64,000 nucleotides of DNA, from contig NZ_LMFO01000001.1 of NCBI RefSeq assembly GCF_001426865.1, positions 855,729 to 919,728 on the forward strand, given 5' to 3'. Position 1 is the stretch's first letter, and each line of letters starts with the position of its first letter. The position numbers and the translations under genes were made by a program. The stretch comes from Paenibacillus sp. Root52. GTDB taxonomy: Bacteria; Bacillota; Bacilli; Paenibacillales; Paenibacillaceae. The notes under the pieces are model-generated. The model had not been told where the DNA came from, did not search any database, and saw only the letters and a list, made by a program, of their open reading frames with translations. Positions 34,856 to 43,939 of the stretch are shown piece after piece.

Positions 34856-35494
34856 TTACTCGGTGACAAAAACCTCTTTACGATCATAAGTAGAATCATT
34901 CGCTAGCTTCAGCATAAAGTCAGCCAGATTGGCTCGTGACATTTTCAACTTACGTGACTTATCGGGTTGAATGTGCACCTCATGCACATACTTCCCTGAA
35001 TATGGCTCCACAGTTAGAATCGGCGGCTGAACCAGCACCCAGTTTAGGCTACTTTGCTTGATTACCGCATCCTTCTCTCGATGGTCATGAAGCAGATTTC
35101 TCATCACATTAGGGACAATTAGCTTATACAACAAACCTAACTTACCAGCATCTGATCGCACACCGGCGAAAGAGATATGAATGAATTTGCCTACATCGTT
35201 CTGCTCAGATGTTTTAACCATATTATGCATGGCTTGAATGAGTAAGGGCTCACGCTTAAACATGCCTTTGGAACCTATCGCTGAATAAGCCACATCATAA
35301 TGTTGAGCCTTGGTGACCCTATCAACGTCTTCCATATTCGTGATCTCTCCGGTATGGACATGAAGATTGGGATGAGTCATGCTAAGCTTAGACGGATTGC
35401 GAACAAAGGCGGTAACCTGATGCCCGTTATTCAGTGCTCCTGCTACGATGTGGCGGCCAGTTTTGCCAGTGGCTCCAAAAACAATAATGTTCAT
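34856..35494 (-). CDS. NAD(P)-binding atypical SDR/NmrA-like oxidoreductase
   Basis: A 212-residue Rossmann protein. The dinucleotide motif is MNIIVFGATGKTGRH at the start, followed by AFVRNPSKL and YSAIGSKGMF. The SDR Tyr-Lys catalytic pair is not clear, which puts it with the NmrA/BVR-like atypical group. AGGAG lies upstream of the ATG at 35494. Substrate unknown. Confidence 0.85.
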   Translation of the reverse strand: MNIIVFGATGKTGRHIVAGALNNGHQVTAFVRNPSKLSMTHPNLHVHTGEITNMEDVDRVTKAQHYDVAYSAIGSKGMFKREPLLIQAMHNMVKTSEQNDVGKFIHISFAGVRSDAGKLGLLYKLIVPNVMRNLLHDHREKDAVIKQSSLNWVLVQPPILTVEPYSGKYVHEVHIQPDKSRKLKMSRANLADFMLKLANDSTYDRKEVFVTE

Positions 35495-35596
35495 AACCTT
35501 ACTCCTGTCGCTCAAAATAACTACCTTCTATCCTCTTTGATTACATCGTGGTCTTGCTATCTTAACTGGTAGGTTGTATGTTGTTCAATCACCATT

Positions 35597-35905
35597 CTAT
35601 CCCTCAATGATATCGGCGCGCAGATCGGTTGCGATCTCAATCATTTTGGGAACGACCGCTTCATTGGAGATTGCCACATACAGATCTCCCGAGAATAATC
35701 GAAATGGAATTTCGTTCCCCTCATGTGACCACATGAAAAAATCTCCGTCAATCGACATGATACTCTCAGGCCCTTTTACATGTAAAACGGGAGAGTATGC
35801 AAATTCATCTTTGTCCGCAAAATACTGCTTACATTCCTCCAAAGTGATCGCTTGTTCCGCGTTATTCTCCTGCATGGTTCGTGTAATGCGATAGCGTTGA
35901 TTCAT
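35597..35905 (-). CDS. Hypothetical protein
   Basis: A 102-residue acidic soluble protein with alternating strands (FFMWSHEGNEIPFRLFSGDLYVAIS). No motif or family recognised. It is flanked by its own spacers and has no evident partner. Confidence 0.65.
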   Translation of the reverse strand: MNQRYRITRTMQENNAEQAITLEECKQYFADKDEFAYSPVLHVKGPESIMSIDGDFFMWSHEGNEIPFRLFSGDLYVAISNEAVVPKMIEIATDLRADIIEG

Positions 35906-36006
35906 TTATAGACCTCCTATATATAGCTTTCTTATCTGTAGACAGTTCCCCCATATCCATTTCTCACAACACAACATTTTCTCATTCTCTGAATCTAATG
36001 TCAAAA

Positions 36007-36050
36007 AAACGACGACATAAACCAAAGTTCTGGCAAATGCAGTCGTGTTC
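36007..36050 (-). terminator. Probable terminator of the stalk-domain gene
   Basis: An imperfect stem (ACGACTGCAT with ATGTCGTCGT on the minus strand) followed by a T7 run. Confidence 0.6.
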
Positions 36051-36072
36051 GTTAAGCAAGCTTCTCATTTTA

Positions 36073-36858
36073 TTAGAAATACGTGTATTTAAAATTAATT
36101 CGGCTGATCTTCCAGCGATCATCCACATACTCAAACTCTAACGTCCGAGTGACCCAGGTGTGGAGCGCAAAGTAAGAGAGATGAGTCATTACAGCTTCGG
36201 AATGGTAGATGTTCAGATAGGTGACTGCACTTTGATGTTTGGAATCAAATTGGATTCGAAAAGGCAAACCTTTATTCCATAGGATCTTACCTAGCAATTT
36301 ATCCGTAAAATAAGGTTTAAGATGTACTTTAGCGTATTTTACATCTGTAATCACAGCAGCCTCATTAGCTGCCTTGGACAGCATATCAATCTGTTTATCA
36401 GTCAGATCGGGAATCCGTTTAATTTCCGTGTATATTAATATCGTTTGATCTTCCCATTGTATTTGCGCTACTTTGAAGGACGAATTCCAACTGACAGTGG
36501 CTCCGAACACATCACTCAGAAATTTCAAAGGAACGTAGGTAACCCCGTTGTATACCTGCGCGGGCACATCAAGCATAACCTTCTGATCATTCAAGCTCAC
36601 TTCGTTAGAATTTATTTTCATACGGATCGTAGTATCCTCGCCAAGGATCGTAACCATCTTCGCTTCTTGATTCCAATGTACCTGATACCCGAAATGGGTA
36701 GAAACCACCCTGATTGGAATTAACGTTCTGCCACTAATAATCTTGCCATTATCAATAATGATAGGCGATTCTTTCAACTCAGATGCTGAAACGGCTGCTG
36801 AGAATCCAACGGTATGAATGAATAGAAAGATGATAAGTACTGAAAGGATCTTGTTCAT
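36073..36858 (-). CDS. Secreted stalk-domain (copper amine oxidase N-terminal-like) protein
   Basis: A 261-residue protein. After the signal peptide (ILSVLIIFLFIHTVGFSAAVSA) comes the stalk domain: GKIISGRTLIPIRVVSTHFG, VHWNQEAKMVTI, YNGVTYVPLKFLSDVFG and VSWNSSFKVAQIQW. The C-terminal half has no recognised domain. Such domains are abundant surface modules in Paenibacillus. The ATG at 36858 is chosen because the signal peptide begins there. Confidence 0.85.
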   Translation of the reverse strand: MNKILSVLIIFLFIHTVGFSAAVSASELKESPIIIDNGKIISGRTLIPIRVVSTHFGYQVHWNQEAKMVTILGEDTTIRMKINSNEVSLNDQKVMLDVPAQVYNGVTYVPLKFLSDVFGATVSWNSSFKVAQIQWEDQTILIYTEIKRIPDLTDKQIDMLSKAANEAAVITDVKYAKVHLKPYFTDKLLGKILWNKGLPFRIQFDSKHQSAVTYLNIYHSEAVMTHLSYFALHTWVTRTLEFEYVDDRWKISRINFKYTYF

Positions 36859-36973
36859 AATGTCTGCTCTCCCAATGATGTAATATGTAGGTCTAGAATT
36901 ATATATAGCCACTCATTTAAATACAATTTCTAAATATTGGTACAATCTTCGTTACTACTTATCAATGAATAAA

Positions 36974-37006
36974 AACCGCAGCACTGAATATTCCAGAACT
37001 GCGGTT
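36974..37006 (-). terminator. Terminator of the 37046 gene
   Basis: AACCGCAG / CTGCGGTT stem with T-rich flank on the minus strand. Confidence 0.75.
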
Positions 37007-37045
37007 TCGTTCCTTACACCACATTTAAGCGAGCAAGAATGGAGA

Positions 37046-37462
37046 TTAAGTTTTAGTAATATACGTTTCATATAAAACACTAAATGTGAGTGTAGATATA
37101 AATGGCGATATGGCTAGCACAAATCCAGTTTCATAAAATGCACTAAGCGCAAGGTAAAATAAAACACTTACGATCCCGGCGAATACAACATGATACACGA
37201 TGACATTCATAAAGTGCTTTCTCTCTAATAACCTATCTCTGAGCCAAACTAGGACTGTGCTGAGCAATACGATTACGACAAATACTGGTACGCTGATATA
37301 AGCAAAATAGAATATAATACTGACGCGATCACTCATATCCACGCCGGCTTGAGGATCTATGAGCATAAATCCACCATATATGCCGACTGCGATAAGCGTA
37401 ACGATCACATTAGTGATTAGAAAACGCGAGAAAAATGGCAACCCCTCACTGGTTCGATTCAA
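37046..37462 (-). CDS. Four-helix hypothetical membrane protein
   Basis: A 138-residue protein with four predicted membrane spans and a short basic loop (WLRDRLLERKHF). TTG start with AGGTGG 8 nt upstream. It follows the PQQ-type propeller gene by 33 nt and may share its transcript. Family not recognised. Confidence 0.7.
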   Translation of the reverse strand: MNRTSEGLPFFSRFLITNVIVTLIAVGIYGGFMLIDPQAGVDMSDRVSIIFYFAYISVPVFVVIVLLSTVLVWLRDRLLERKHFMNVIVYHVVFAGIVSVLFYLALSAFYETGFVLAISPFISTLTFSVLYETYITKT

Positions 37463-37495
37463 TACTTGTACCCACCTTTATTGGGATCGGAGAGC

Positions 37496-38899
37496 TTATT
37501 TCAGAGCTGCTGGTAATTTCACGCCGAGAATCTTGCCTTCGGTCTGAATGATGAGCATCCCATTCGTTTTTAGGGTTCTATGATGCAGATCTCCTCCGGT
37601 TGCTGCCCGGAACAGAGGCTTCGCTGACAGCATATCGATGCCAAGCAAGGTACCGTTGCGCTGTGCCCGATACATGCCTTTACCATAGACATCAAGCTGG
37701 GAAAGAGGTGCATCTCCTAACCATTTGACCTCCTGACCATTAGCCAGCTTAATGCCAGTTAGCTCTCCTGTCGTATAGTTCTTATAGATCAGCCGTTCTT
37801 GAACGATGCCGATCAACTCTAGATTGTCACCCTGAGGTTGCTGTAATGTTCGCAAAGGAGCTTCTCCTTTTTTGTAGGCGTTTAGCGAATACTCTGCTAT
37901 TTTATCCCCCTGTTCAATGTACAATTTATCTTGGTTCGCCAATATACTGCCTCGACCATTCGCATACGGTGGTTCTCCAGCCATTTTCCAGGAATACTCC
38001 TGACTGCCTTTCAACACACCCGTCTTCAAATTGTACACATTGACCTTCCAGGTTCGATTAGGGTTTGAATCGTATTCTTCCAGCATTGGCGAGTAATAGT
38101 CGATCGAATATACAAGACCACCTTTAACTTGCAGAGCTTCTCCCTGACCGAATTCACTCCATAGCTTCTTACCTGTTTTCTTGTCATACGCATTAAGCTG
38201 AATCGATGAAAGTGCACCTTGCACATTGAAGGTTCGCAGTACAACCCCATCAGACTCCTCTAGATACGTAGTGCCGTTCCCTTCACCCAACGGTTCATTC
38301 GCCTTCCAGCGTAGCTTGCCTGACTTCATATCAAATGCAAAAGTTGTACTTCCATTAATCACATAGAATGTATCTGTCTTAGGAATTAAAGCTTCGGTAC
38401 GCAGCATTGCATCTATACTCGTGGTGGTGCCAGACTGCCACTTTACCTTACCGGTCTTAGCTGTCAGTGCGTAAGGTTTGTGATCAGCACTTAAACCATA
38501 GAGAGTCCCATCCTTGTAAGTGATGAATGGTGTTAGCTTTTTGCCGTACGTCCATAACTGTTTCCCTGTTTTGGCATCGAGTGCAACCAACTTCGAGCCT
38601 ACAAATGTAAATACCTTACCCTCTTCAGCAATAGCACTGCCTTCTAAGTAAGCTTCGTTCATCTTAAGGTAATTATCTACTTTGGCACTCCATGATACTT
38701 TTACCTCAGGTACGGAGTAGCTATTATATGAATGCCAGTTGCGCACCGAAATATCAGTTGCTTCTGCTTGGGCTTGAGTTGGTAATACGCCGAGGACGCC
38801 ACAAGCTGCAAACATAGCAGCCGTAACGCCTGCCATGACAGGCTTAATTAATCCTGTTTGGCGAAATGAGTTCATACGGTGATTCTGTTTATTGGACAT
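37496..38899 (-). CDS. Secreted PQQ-like beta-propeller repeat protein
   Basis: A 467-residue protein. The signal region (KPVMAGVTAAMFAACGVLG...TQAQA) is followed by repeated blades with the hallmark ALDAKTGKQLWTYG, ALTAKTGKVKWQSG, AFDMKSGKLRWKA and AYDKKTGKKLWSEF. These W-docking repeats fold as a beta-propeller like BamB or PQQ dehydrogenases, but no catalytic residues are evident. AGGAGG lies 10 nt before the ATG at 38899; the reading extending to 39070 is rejected. Confidence 0.87.
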   Translation of the reverse strand: MSNKQNHRMNSFRQTGLIKPVMAGVTAAMFAACGVLGVLPTQAQAEATDISVRNWHSYNSYSVPEVKVSWSAKVDNYLKMNEAYLEGSAIAEEGKVFTFVGSKLVALDAKTGKQLWTYGKKLTPFITYKDGTLYGLSADHKPYALTAKTGKVKWQSGTTTSIDAMLRTEALIPKTDTFYVINGSTTFAFDMKSGKLRWKANEPLGEGNGTTYLEESDGVVLRTFNVQGALSSIQLNAYDKKTGKKLWSEFGQGEALQVKGGLVYSIDYYSPMLEEYDSNPNRTWKVNVYNLKTGVLKGSQEYSWKMAGEPPYANGRGSILANQDKLYIEQGDKIAEYSLNAYKKGEAPLRTLQQPQGDNLELIGIVQERLIYKNYTTGELTGIKLANGQEVKWLGDAPLSQLDVYGKGMYRAQRNGTLLGIDMLSAKPLFRAATGGDLHHRTLKTNGMLIIQTEGKILGVKLPAALK

Positions 38900-39006
38900 G
38901 TTAGATATACCTCCTAGTCTAAATCCTTCCATATGTGACCACATAAACATAACGCGATGATCAATGATAAAGTTGCAAATTTTGTAATTAACAAATAAAA
39001 CACTAA

Positions 39007-39031
39007 AAAAAGCCACCGTTGGGTGACTTTT
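39007..39031 (-). terminator. Terminator of the 39048 gene
   Basis: GTCACC / GGTGGC-type stem with A/T runs on both sides (AAAAAAAGCCACC...GACTTTTT). Confidence 0.6.
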
Positions 39032-39047
39032 TAAATCCATAAGTTGT

Positions 39048-39515
39048 TTAGACGTTTTGCTTTGGATCATCTATAGCTCTGCGCTTATAAATAATGCCTT
39101 GCAATACTAATTGAACGACGAGAAAAATCATTGAACCAGTAATTGAAAGGGTACTGAAAAATAGAATTGAATCCACTCTACGAAAGAAAATGGAGATCAT
39201 TATTCCACTAACCACACCAAGCAAAAGATAAGCGATTACGAACGTAATTAATCCTTTTACACCTTCAGAATGGAATTTATTAAATATCATTGTATCGATA
39301 AATGGAGACAGCATTATGCCTAATATGATAAATACAAAGAATATCGGAACGACTTGGATCGCAAATATTCCACCGAAGGAATAATAGCCTACGTCAGATA
39401 CTCGATCAGATTCGGGTGTATAGGCTCTCCAAGATCCATACAAACTCAAGATTAGTGTCGAGACGAAAACTGCGATGATCTTCATCCCAATATATCGGTA
39501 ATCCTTAGCATACAT
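39048..39515 (-). CDS. Four-helix hypothetical membrane protein
   Basis: A 155-residue integral membrane protein with four predicted spans, similar in build to the 37046 product (VVPIFFVFIILGIMLSPF against VPVFVVIVLLSTVLVWL). Possibly a distant paralogue. GGAGGTGAG precedes the ATG. Function unknown. Confidence 0.7.
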   Translation of the reverse strand: MYAKDYRYIGMKIIAVFVSTLILSLYGSWRAYTPESDRVSDVGYYSFGGIFAIQVVPIFFVFIILGIMLSPFIDTMIFNKFHSEGVKGLITFVIAYLLLGVVSGIMISIFFRRVDSILFFSTLSITGSMIFLVVQLVLQGIIYKRRAIDDPKQNV

Positions 39516-39560
39516 CTATCCCTCACCTCCACAACACTGGATCATCCTCTGTTATCTCTA

Positions 39561-39896
39561 TTAATTTCTTATTGTTTCTCCGTACACAACATGCCAATGT
39601 AGATGCTTGGAATCTTGGTACTTTCCTATATTCGTGACAATTTTGCTCGCCCCGTATTCGGAGATTAATCTTGCAGAAACCTGTGAAACAACTTCCATCA
39701 GCTCAATTAACAACAGATGGTCTCGCTCTTCCATAAGACTTATTAACGAGTCAAAATGTTTCTTGGGAATGACAACAATATGAACTTCATAGAACGGACG
39801 AGTGTGATAATACGCTAAGACATTTTCGGTTTCCATTACGGTCGTTACTTTTGTTTTACCGTTCAATACCTCGTCACAATAAAAATCGTTCGTCAT
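39561..39896 (-). CDS. HIT-family (histidine triad) protein
   Basis: A 111-residue protein with the histidine triad HLHWHVVYG near the C-terminus and the N-terminal ENVLAYYHTRPFYEVHIVVIPKKHF typical of HIT hydrolases. These act on nucleoside phosphoramidates or dinucleotide polyphosphates. The normal N-terminal Zn-binding cysteines are absent apart from one (FYCDEV). Stand-alone gene. Confidence 0.87.
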   Translation of the reverse strand: MTNDFYCDEVLNGKTKVTTVMETENVLAYYHTRPFYEVHIVVIPKKHFDSLISLMEERDHLLLIELMEVVSQVSARLISEYGASKIVTNIGKYQDSKHLHWHVVYGETIRN

Positions 39897-39956
39897 CTAC
39901 TCACGCTCCTAATTCAAGTTTATCAGTTACTGCAATACTGTTCGCCAAATATTATT

Positions 39957-40682
39957 CTAGTGATTATTGGGTCTCTCTTCTTGCTTACTCGATCTCGCAG
40001 TCAACAAACCTATAATCACGTATCCAAAAACTTGGATTGTAAACAGAATAGCAACAAATTCTATTAATATACCTCGTCCCGAGCTTATATCCGTCATGAG
40101 ATCTCTCAGAATCTGCTCAGGTTGAGATAATAGATCCCAACTGTTCCATCGATTGAATCGCCCGATATATACGCCTAAACTACTCAGCAGAATAATAACA
40201 GCAATAATCAACATGCTACTCACTCTGCTCATCATTCGATTTAACAATCGGTGAACTTGATGTATTGAACATATGGAGAGGAATAGACCTATGATAGCTA
40301 CTCCAAAAGTTACCGTCAAACTATACCAGAAGTCCATTTGGAACCAAAATCTTGCCTCCCCTTGTGCATCCAAATATCGAAATGAATGTATTATTTCCGT
40401 GAACAGATACGCAGAATTCGGAAGGAAGAAAAGCCAAACAACACTCAGCAGTCCTATGCCAATAAGGCTGAGCTTAGTTATCTTTTTACTGGATATATAT
40501 CTGATAATAGACGATAAAATGAATGGAACCCATGCTAAGAACACATCCCAGCTCAGGAAGTTGAACATGTTCTTGTCTGATTGGACACGTAAATACTGAG
40601 CCAGCCCAAGGCAACATAGCGTTGCCAGCACCAGCACACTAATTAATTTTATATCTTCAATAGCTGTTTTATTATTATTCAT
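39957..40682 (-). CDS. DUF1361 family membrane protein
   Basis: A 241-residue protein with six or seven predicted spans. The hallmark segments WLFFLPNSAYLFTEIIH, GVYIGRFNRWNSWDLL and LRDLM are those of DUF1361. Function unknown. It follows the remnant of a histidine phosphatase gene. Confidence 0.85.
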   Translation of the reverse strand: MNNNKTAIEDIKLISVLVLATLCCLGLAQYLRVQSDKNMFNFLSWDVFLAWVPFILSSIIRYISSKKITKLSLIGIGLLSVVWLFFLPNSAYLFTEIIHSFRYLDAQGEARFWFQMDFWYSLTVTFGVAIIGLFLSICSIHQVHRLLNRMMSRVSSMLIIAVIILLSSLGVYIGRFNRWNSWDLLSQPEQILRDLMTDISSGRGILIEFVAILFTIQVFGYVIIGLLTARSSKQEERPNNH

Positions 40683-40816
40683 AAGTACTCCTTAACCAAG
40701 GTTGCTTGAAACTCTGTGTAGTGTGAAATAGAACGCTATAACATTGGAAATTTACGTTTCGTTCAAATGATTTCTAATGTTCATTTCACTCATATTCCAT
40801 CCTTCGTTTGCTTTCG

Positions 40817-40924
40817 TTACAGTATGGATACTTGTATCATCCCCTTTTCAACTAAACCACGTTGGCTCCAGCCACCGCGATATCCTTCCTCATCCGTGCC
40901 ATGTCTTACTAAATATATCTTCAA
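40817..40924 (-). pseudogene. Truncated histidine phosphatase (phosphoglycerate-mutase-like) remnant
   Basis: A 35-codon frame starting at TTG reads LKIYLVRHGTDEEGYRGG, with the catalytic RHG motif of the histidine phosphatase superfamily, then WSQRGLVEKGMIQ and a stop. Intact members are near 180-200 residues. Only about 135 nt remain before the next gene and no other frame continues the fold, so the 3' part is deleted. Confidence 0.7.
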
Positions 40925-40963
40925 GATAATCCAACCCTTTCTGCATATCAGCGTAAGTTTATT

Positions 40964-41542
40964 TCACCTTAAGAGATCTAGCTCCGCACCATTACCTTGG
41001 TAAAGATATATGTATTCCCCATATTCACTACTGTCGTAAAAATAGTTATCAATCAAATGTAGCACCTGTCTCTTGAGCAACTCTGCTTCTTCCAACAATG
41101 AAGCACTTCGCGCTCCTGTACCTTCAGTGCGATCCGGGCCGGGTGCGACCGAGGTGTCTGACCAATCTATTGTCTCAAGATCGGACGCTTGTTCAACAAA
41201 CTTCTCATAGCTATTTTTGTATTTTGTTAATGTATTGATGTCATCTGGGTGTTCATAGTGCTTCTTTAATTCAACCAAAATATGATTCCATTCCGCTTCC
41301 CACGCCTCCAAATATGCATTCGCAACATAATTGATCTCGGTAGTCGCAGAAGCCGTTTCAAAATCCTCACCAAAGGCCTGATCGATAGGATTGTCATCTG
41401 TCTTCACTTGGAGCGCTTTAACAATTTGAGGAGGAGCGTTTTCTTCCTCGCTGTTTACAATAGCATTTGTCGCAGCACAACCAGAAACTACCAGAGTAAA
41501 TAAAGTCACTCCTATGAAACTGACGATCTTGGCATTGCTCAT
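40964..41542 (-). CDS. Hypothetical lipoprotein
   Basis: A 192-residue lipoprotein: signal LFTLVVSGC with lipidated Cys22. The mature part is acidic and helical (NAYLEAWEAEWNHILVELKKHY, LLEEAELLKRQVLHLID). No domain recognised; perhaps a lysozyme-inhibitor-like or structural envelope lipoprotein. Located just before the truncated phosphatase. Confidence 0.75.
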   Translation of the reverse strand: MSNAKIVSFIGVTLFTLVVSGCAATNAIVNSEEENAPPQIVKALQVKTDDNPIDQAFGEDFETASATTEINYVANAYLEAWEAEWNHILVELKKHYEHPDDINTLTKYKNSYEKFVEQASDLETIDWSDTSVAPGPDRTEGTGARSASLLEEAELLKRQVLHLIDNYFYDSSEYGEYIYLYQGNGAELDLLR

Positions 41543-41673
41543 AAGACATTCTCACCTTTCCAATATTATACAACCTCTAATATAACCCAGAGATGTAGGT
41601 TTGCGAAGGGAAATATGGATCAGATTTCATACTTCCACTCCTCTGTTTACACTGTTACTTTCAAAAAAACAAA

Positions 41674-41705
41674 GACCGCTCCCGGTAACATACCAGGATA
41701 CGGTC
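41674..41705 (-). terminator. Terminator of the oxidoreductase pair
   Basis: GACCG / CGGTC outer stem with inner GGT/ACC pairs and a T7 run on the minus strand. Confidence 0.75.
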
Positions 41706-41743
41706 AAGTCGTCTGAATCTATTGTCAACTCTGTTGCTCTTTA

Positions 41744-42739
41744 TTAGTGGCGTAATCGATCCGGACCAAAAACAAGATTAGCTGATTGCTTGGCCTGCTC
41801 TACAACCTGCATCACTTTTTCACTATGCTCAAGCATTTGAGCTGCTTTGTTCCAATCCAGCTCACGAATCATTCGATCAAATTCCACGAATTCATCATAC
41901 ATACGATGAGCATGATCTTTTTGATCTACACGGATCGGCTCTTGCTTATTAAGGACATAATTATAGCTGTCAACGATATTCGCAGAACTTGCCATATGAA
42001 TATACCCTTTGTTTCCTTGAATGTTTACGGAATTGGGAGCTGTGCTATCTTTAGAACCTATGCAGACACACTTGAAATCACCGTAATCTAGGAACAAAAT
42101 GCCTGATGTATCAATGTCTCGCTCCATGTTAGGCCAGTATTCTACTCTCTCAGGACTGCCGAACAGGCCTACAACGAGATGAATGTTATATAAGTTGATA
42201 TCCATTAATGCCCCACCAGACATCTCTGGATTAAATGCCGGCAAGACTTCGCCTGTTTGGAAAGCAGCATACCGCGATGAGTATTGTGAATAATTACATT
42301 CGACAATTTTGATATCTCCTAATTGAGAGATGTGATCCTTCATGGACAGGTAGTTTTTTAAATATTGATTGGTTATCGCTTCCACCAGAATTAACTGTTT
42401 CTGCTCAGCTAACTCTTTCAGTTCCAGGAACTCGGACAGATTCGATGTAAAAGGTTTCTCGCAAATGACATGTTTGCCGTGTGACAACGCTTCTTTGGCA
42501 TAATCGTAATGCAGATGATTTGGCAATCCGATATACACTGTATCCACGTCAGGATCGCCTAACATCTCACTATAGTTAGAATACACCTGCTCAATGCTAT
42601 ATTGTTGCTGCAGCAAACGTAATTTTTCCTCATGACTTGGTCTAGAGCTTATTGCTTGCAACGTTATAGTAGGAATGTCCTTAATAAAACTCAATAGATC
42701 CTGAACAATCATACCTGCTCCAACGATTCCTAGTTTCAT
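41744..42739 (-). CDS. Gfo/Idh/MocA-family oxidoreductase
   Basis: A 331-residue NAD(P)-dependent sugar or sugar-derivative dehydrogenase. The Rossmann motif is KLGIVGAGMIVQD, and the family signature HVICEKPFTSNLSE carries the conserved EKP lysine. It starts 1 nt after the stop of the second family member, so both are in one operon. The substrate is not determinable. Confidence 0.88.
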   Translation of the reverse strand: MKLGIVGAGMIVQDLLSFIKDIPTITLQAISSRPSHEEKLRLLQQQYSIEQVYSNYSEMLGDPDVDTVYIGLPNHLHYDYAKEALSHGKHVICEKPFTSNLSEFLELKELAEQKQLILVEAITNQYLKNYLSMKDHISQLGDIKIVECNYSQYSSRYAAFQTGEVLPAFNPEMSGGALMDINLYNIHLVVGLFGSPERVEYWPNMERDIDTSGILFLDYGDFKCVCIGSKDSTAPNSVNIQGNKGYIHMASSANIVDSYNYVLNKQEPIRVDQKDHAHRMYDEFVEFDRMIRELDWNKAAQMLEHSEKVMQVVEQAKQSANLVFGPDRLRH

Positions 42740-42740
42740 C

Positions 42741-43760
42741 TTAGCTACATCCTTTCATGCCATTCTCTAAGATTTCCATGGCTAATATGGTTTCTTCGTC
42801 ACGGATTACTTTGTCTCGGCCATTTACGATGGCTTGATAAATATCGTCATACACCCGAGCATAATCGCCTTTTTCGGAAATTACTTTTTCCTCATGGTAC
42901 GTTCCATCATCATCCACATACGTAAGCACGCCATAGTGCTGAGGCAGATCAATCCCAAAATCATCATGCCCTTTTGGAAGATAAAATAATTTCAAATGTT
43001 CCTCTTGGCGATCCTCTGTTTGCTTCACAAAAACACCCTTTTTACCATATACCACAAAGCTTGGCCTTGGCTTCAGACGGAAAAAGCTTGATTTTACGGA
43101 TACTTTGAGTGAATTGTAATAGAAGTCCAGATCAAAATAATCATTCATTCTGCCGGGGCCTAACAACTGACGAACATCATAATGGATACGATCTGGTTTA
43201 CCGAAATAAGAGAGGACTTGATCAATCGTGTGCACACCATGTCCATATAGATAACTATTGTATTTGGAGAACTGGGAGACTGCGTTAGGTATTTCAGGTC
43301 GATAATAATCGTAATGCATTTCAACTTCCAGGAGATCCCCAAGCTTGCCGGATTCAATCACTTTCTTAGTTGTCAGGAAGTCAGAGTCATACCGTCTATT
43401 TTGATAACATTGAATGACCAGATTCTTTTCTTTTGCATATTGGAAAATAGACACGGCTTCTTCTTTTGTTAACATAAAAGGCTTCTCAACGAGTACATGT
43501 TTGCCATGATCCAGTGCCATCTTGGCATAATTGTAATGTGACTCTGTATGGGTACAGATGACAATTAATTGAATGTCTTGATCGTTCATCAGAGATGAAA
43601 TGTCATCCGTATATCGAACACCTGGTACTCTCTCCCATTCTGCTTTCTCCAAGCTGCGTGCATAAATGGTTTTGACGTTCAGCTCATCCCGGTTCAGTGA
43701 GAACGGAAGATGATATCGATTCGTGCTTTTTCCATTACCGATGTATCCAATGTTCAACAT
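42741..43760 (-). CDS. Gfo/Idh/MocA-family oxidoreductase
   Basis: A 339-residue NAD(P)-dependent oxidoreductase with MLNIGYIGNGKSTNRYHLP (Rossmann) and HVLVEKPFMLTKEEA (catalytic EKP). It resembles the group that includes YvaA/IolW-type inositol dehydrogenases. First gene of a two-gene operon, divergent from a MurR/RpiR regulator that most likely controls it. Confidence 0.88.
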   Translation of the reverse strand: MLNIGYIGNGKSTNRYHLPFSLNRDELNVKTIYARSLEKAEWERVPGVRYTDDISSLMNDQDIQLIVICTHTESHYNYAKMALDHGKHVLVEKPFMLTKEEAVSIFQYAKEKNLVIQCYQNRRYDSDFLTTKKVIESGKLGDLLEVEMHYDYYRPEIPNAVSQFSKYNSYLYGHGVHTIDQVLSYFGKPDRIHYDVRQLLGPGRMNDYFDLDFYYNSLKVSVKSSFFRLKPRPSFVVYGKKGVFVKQTEDRQEEHLKLFYLPKGHDDFGIDLPQHYGVLTYVDDDGTYHEEKVISEKGDYARVYDDIYQAIVNGRDKVIRDEETILAMEILENGMKGCS

Positions 43761-43939
43761 AAGGTTTCCTCCTCAGAGTCTTTTCATTTATTATAGAATA
43801 AGACGGTCTTGCGTAAAGACTTTGACGCGATAACGGTACTTTCGATCATTATGTACAAGCTACATGGGTATATTTCTGAACAAAATGTTTATTTTCTATT
43901 GTTGATTCATGTTAATTTACAGAAGCTGGAGTGATCCTG

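Noticed and set aside
40767..41003. Plus-strand 78-codon frame
   Set aside because: It is antisense to the histidine phosphatase remnant, which carries the real motif.
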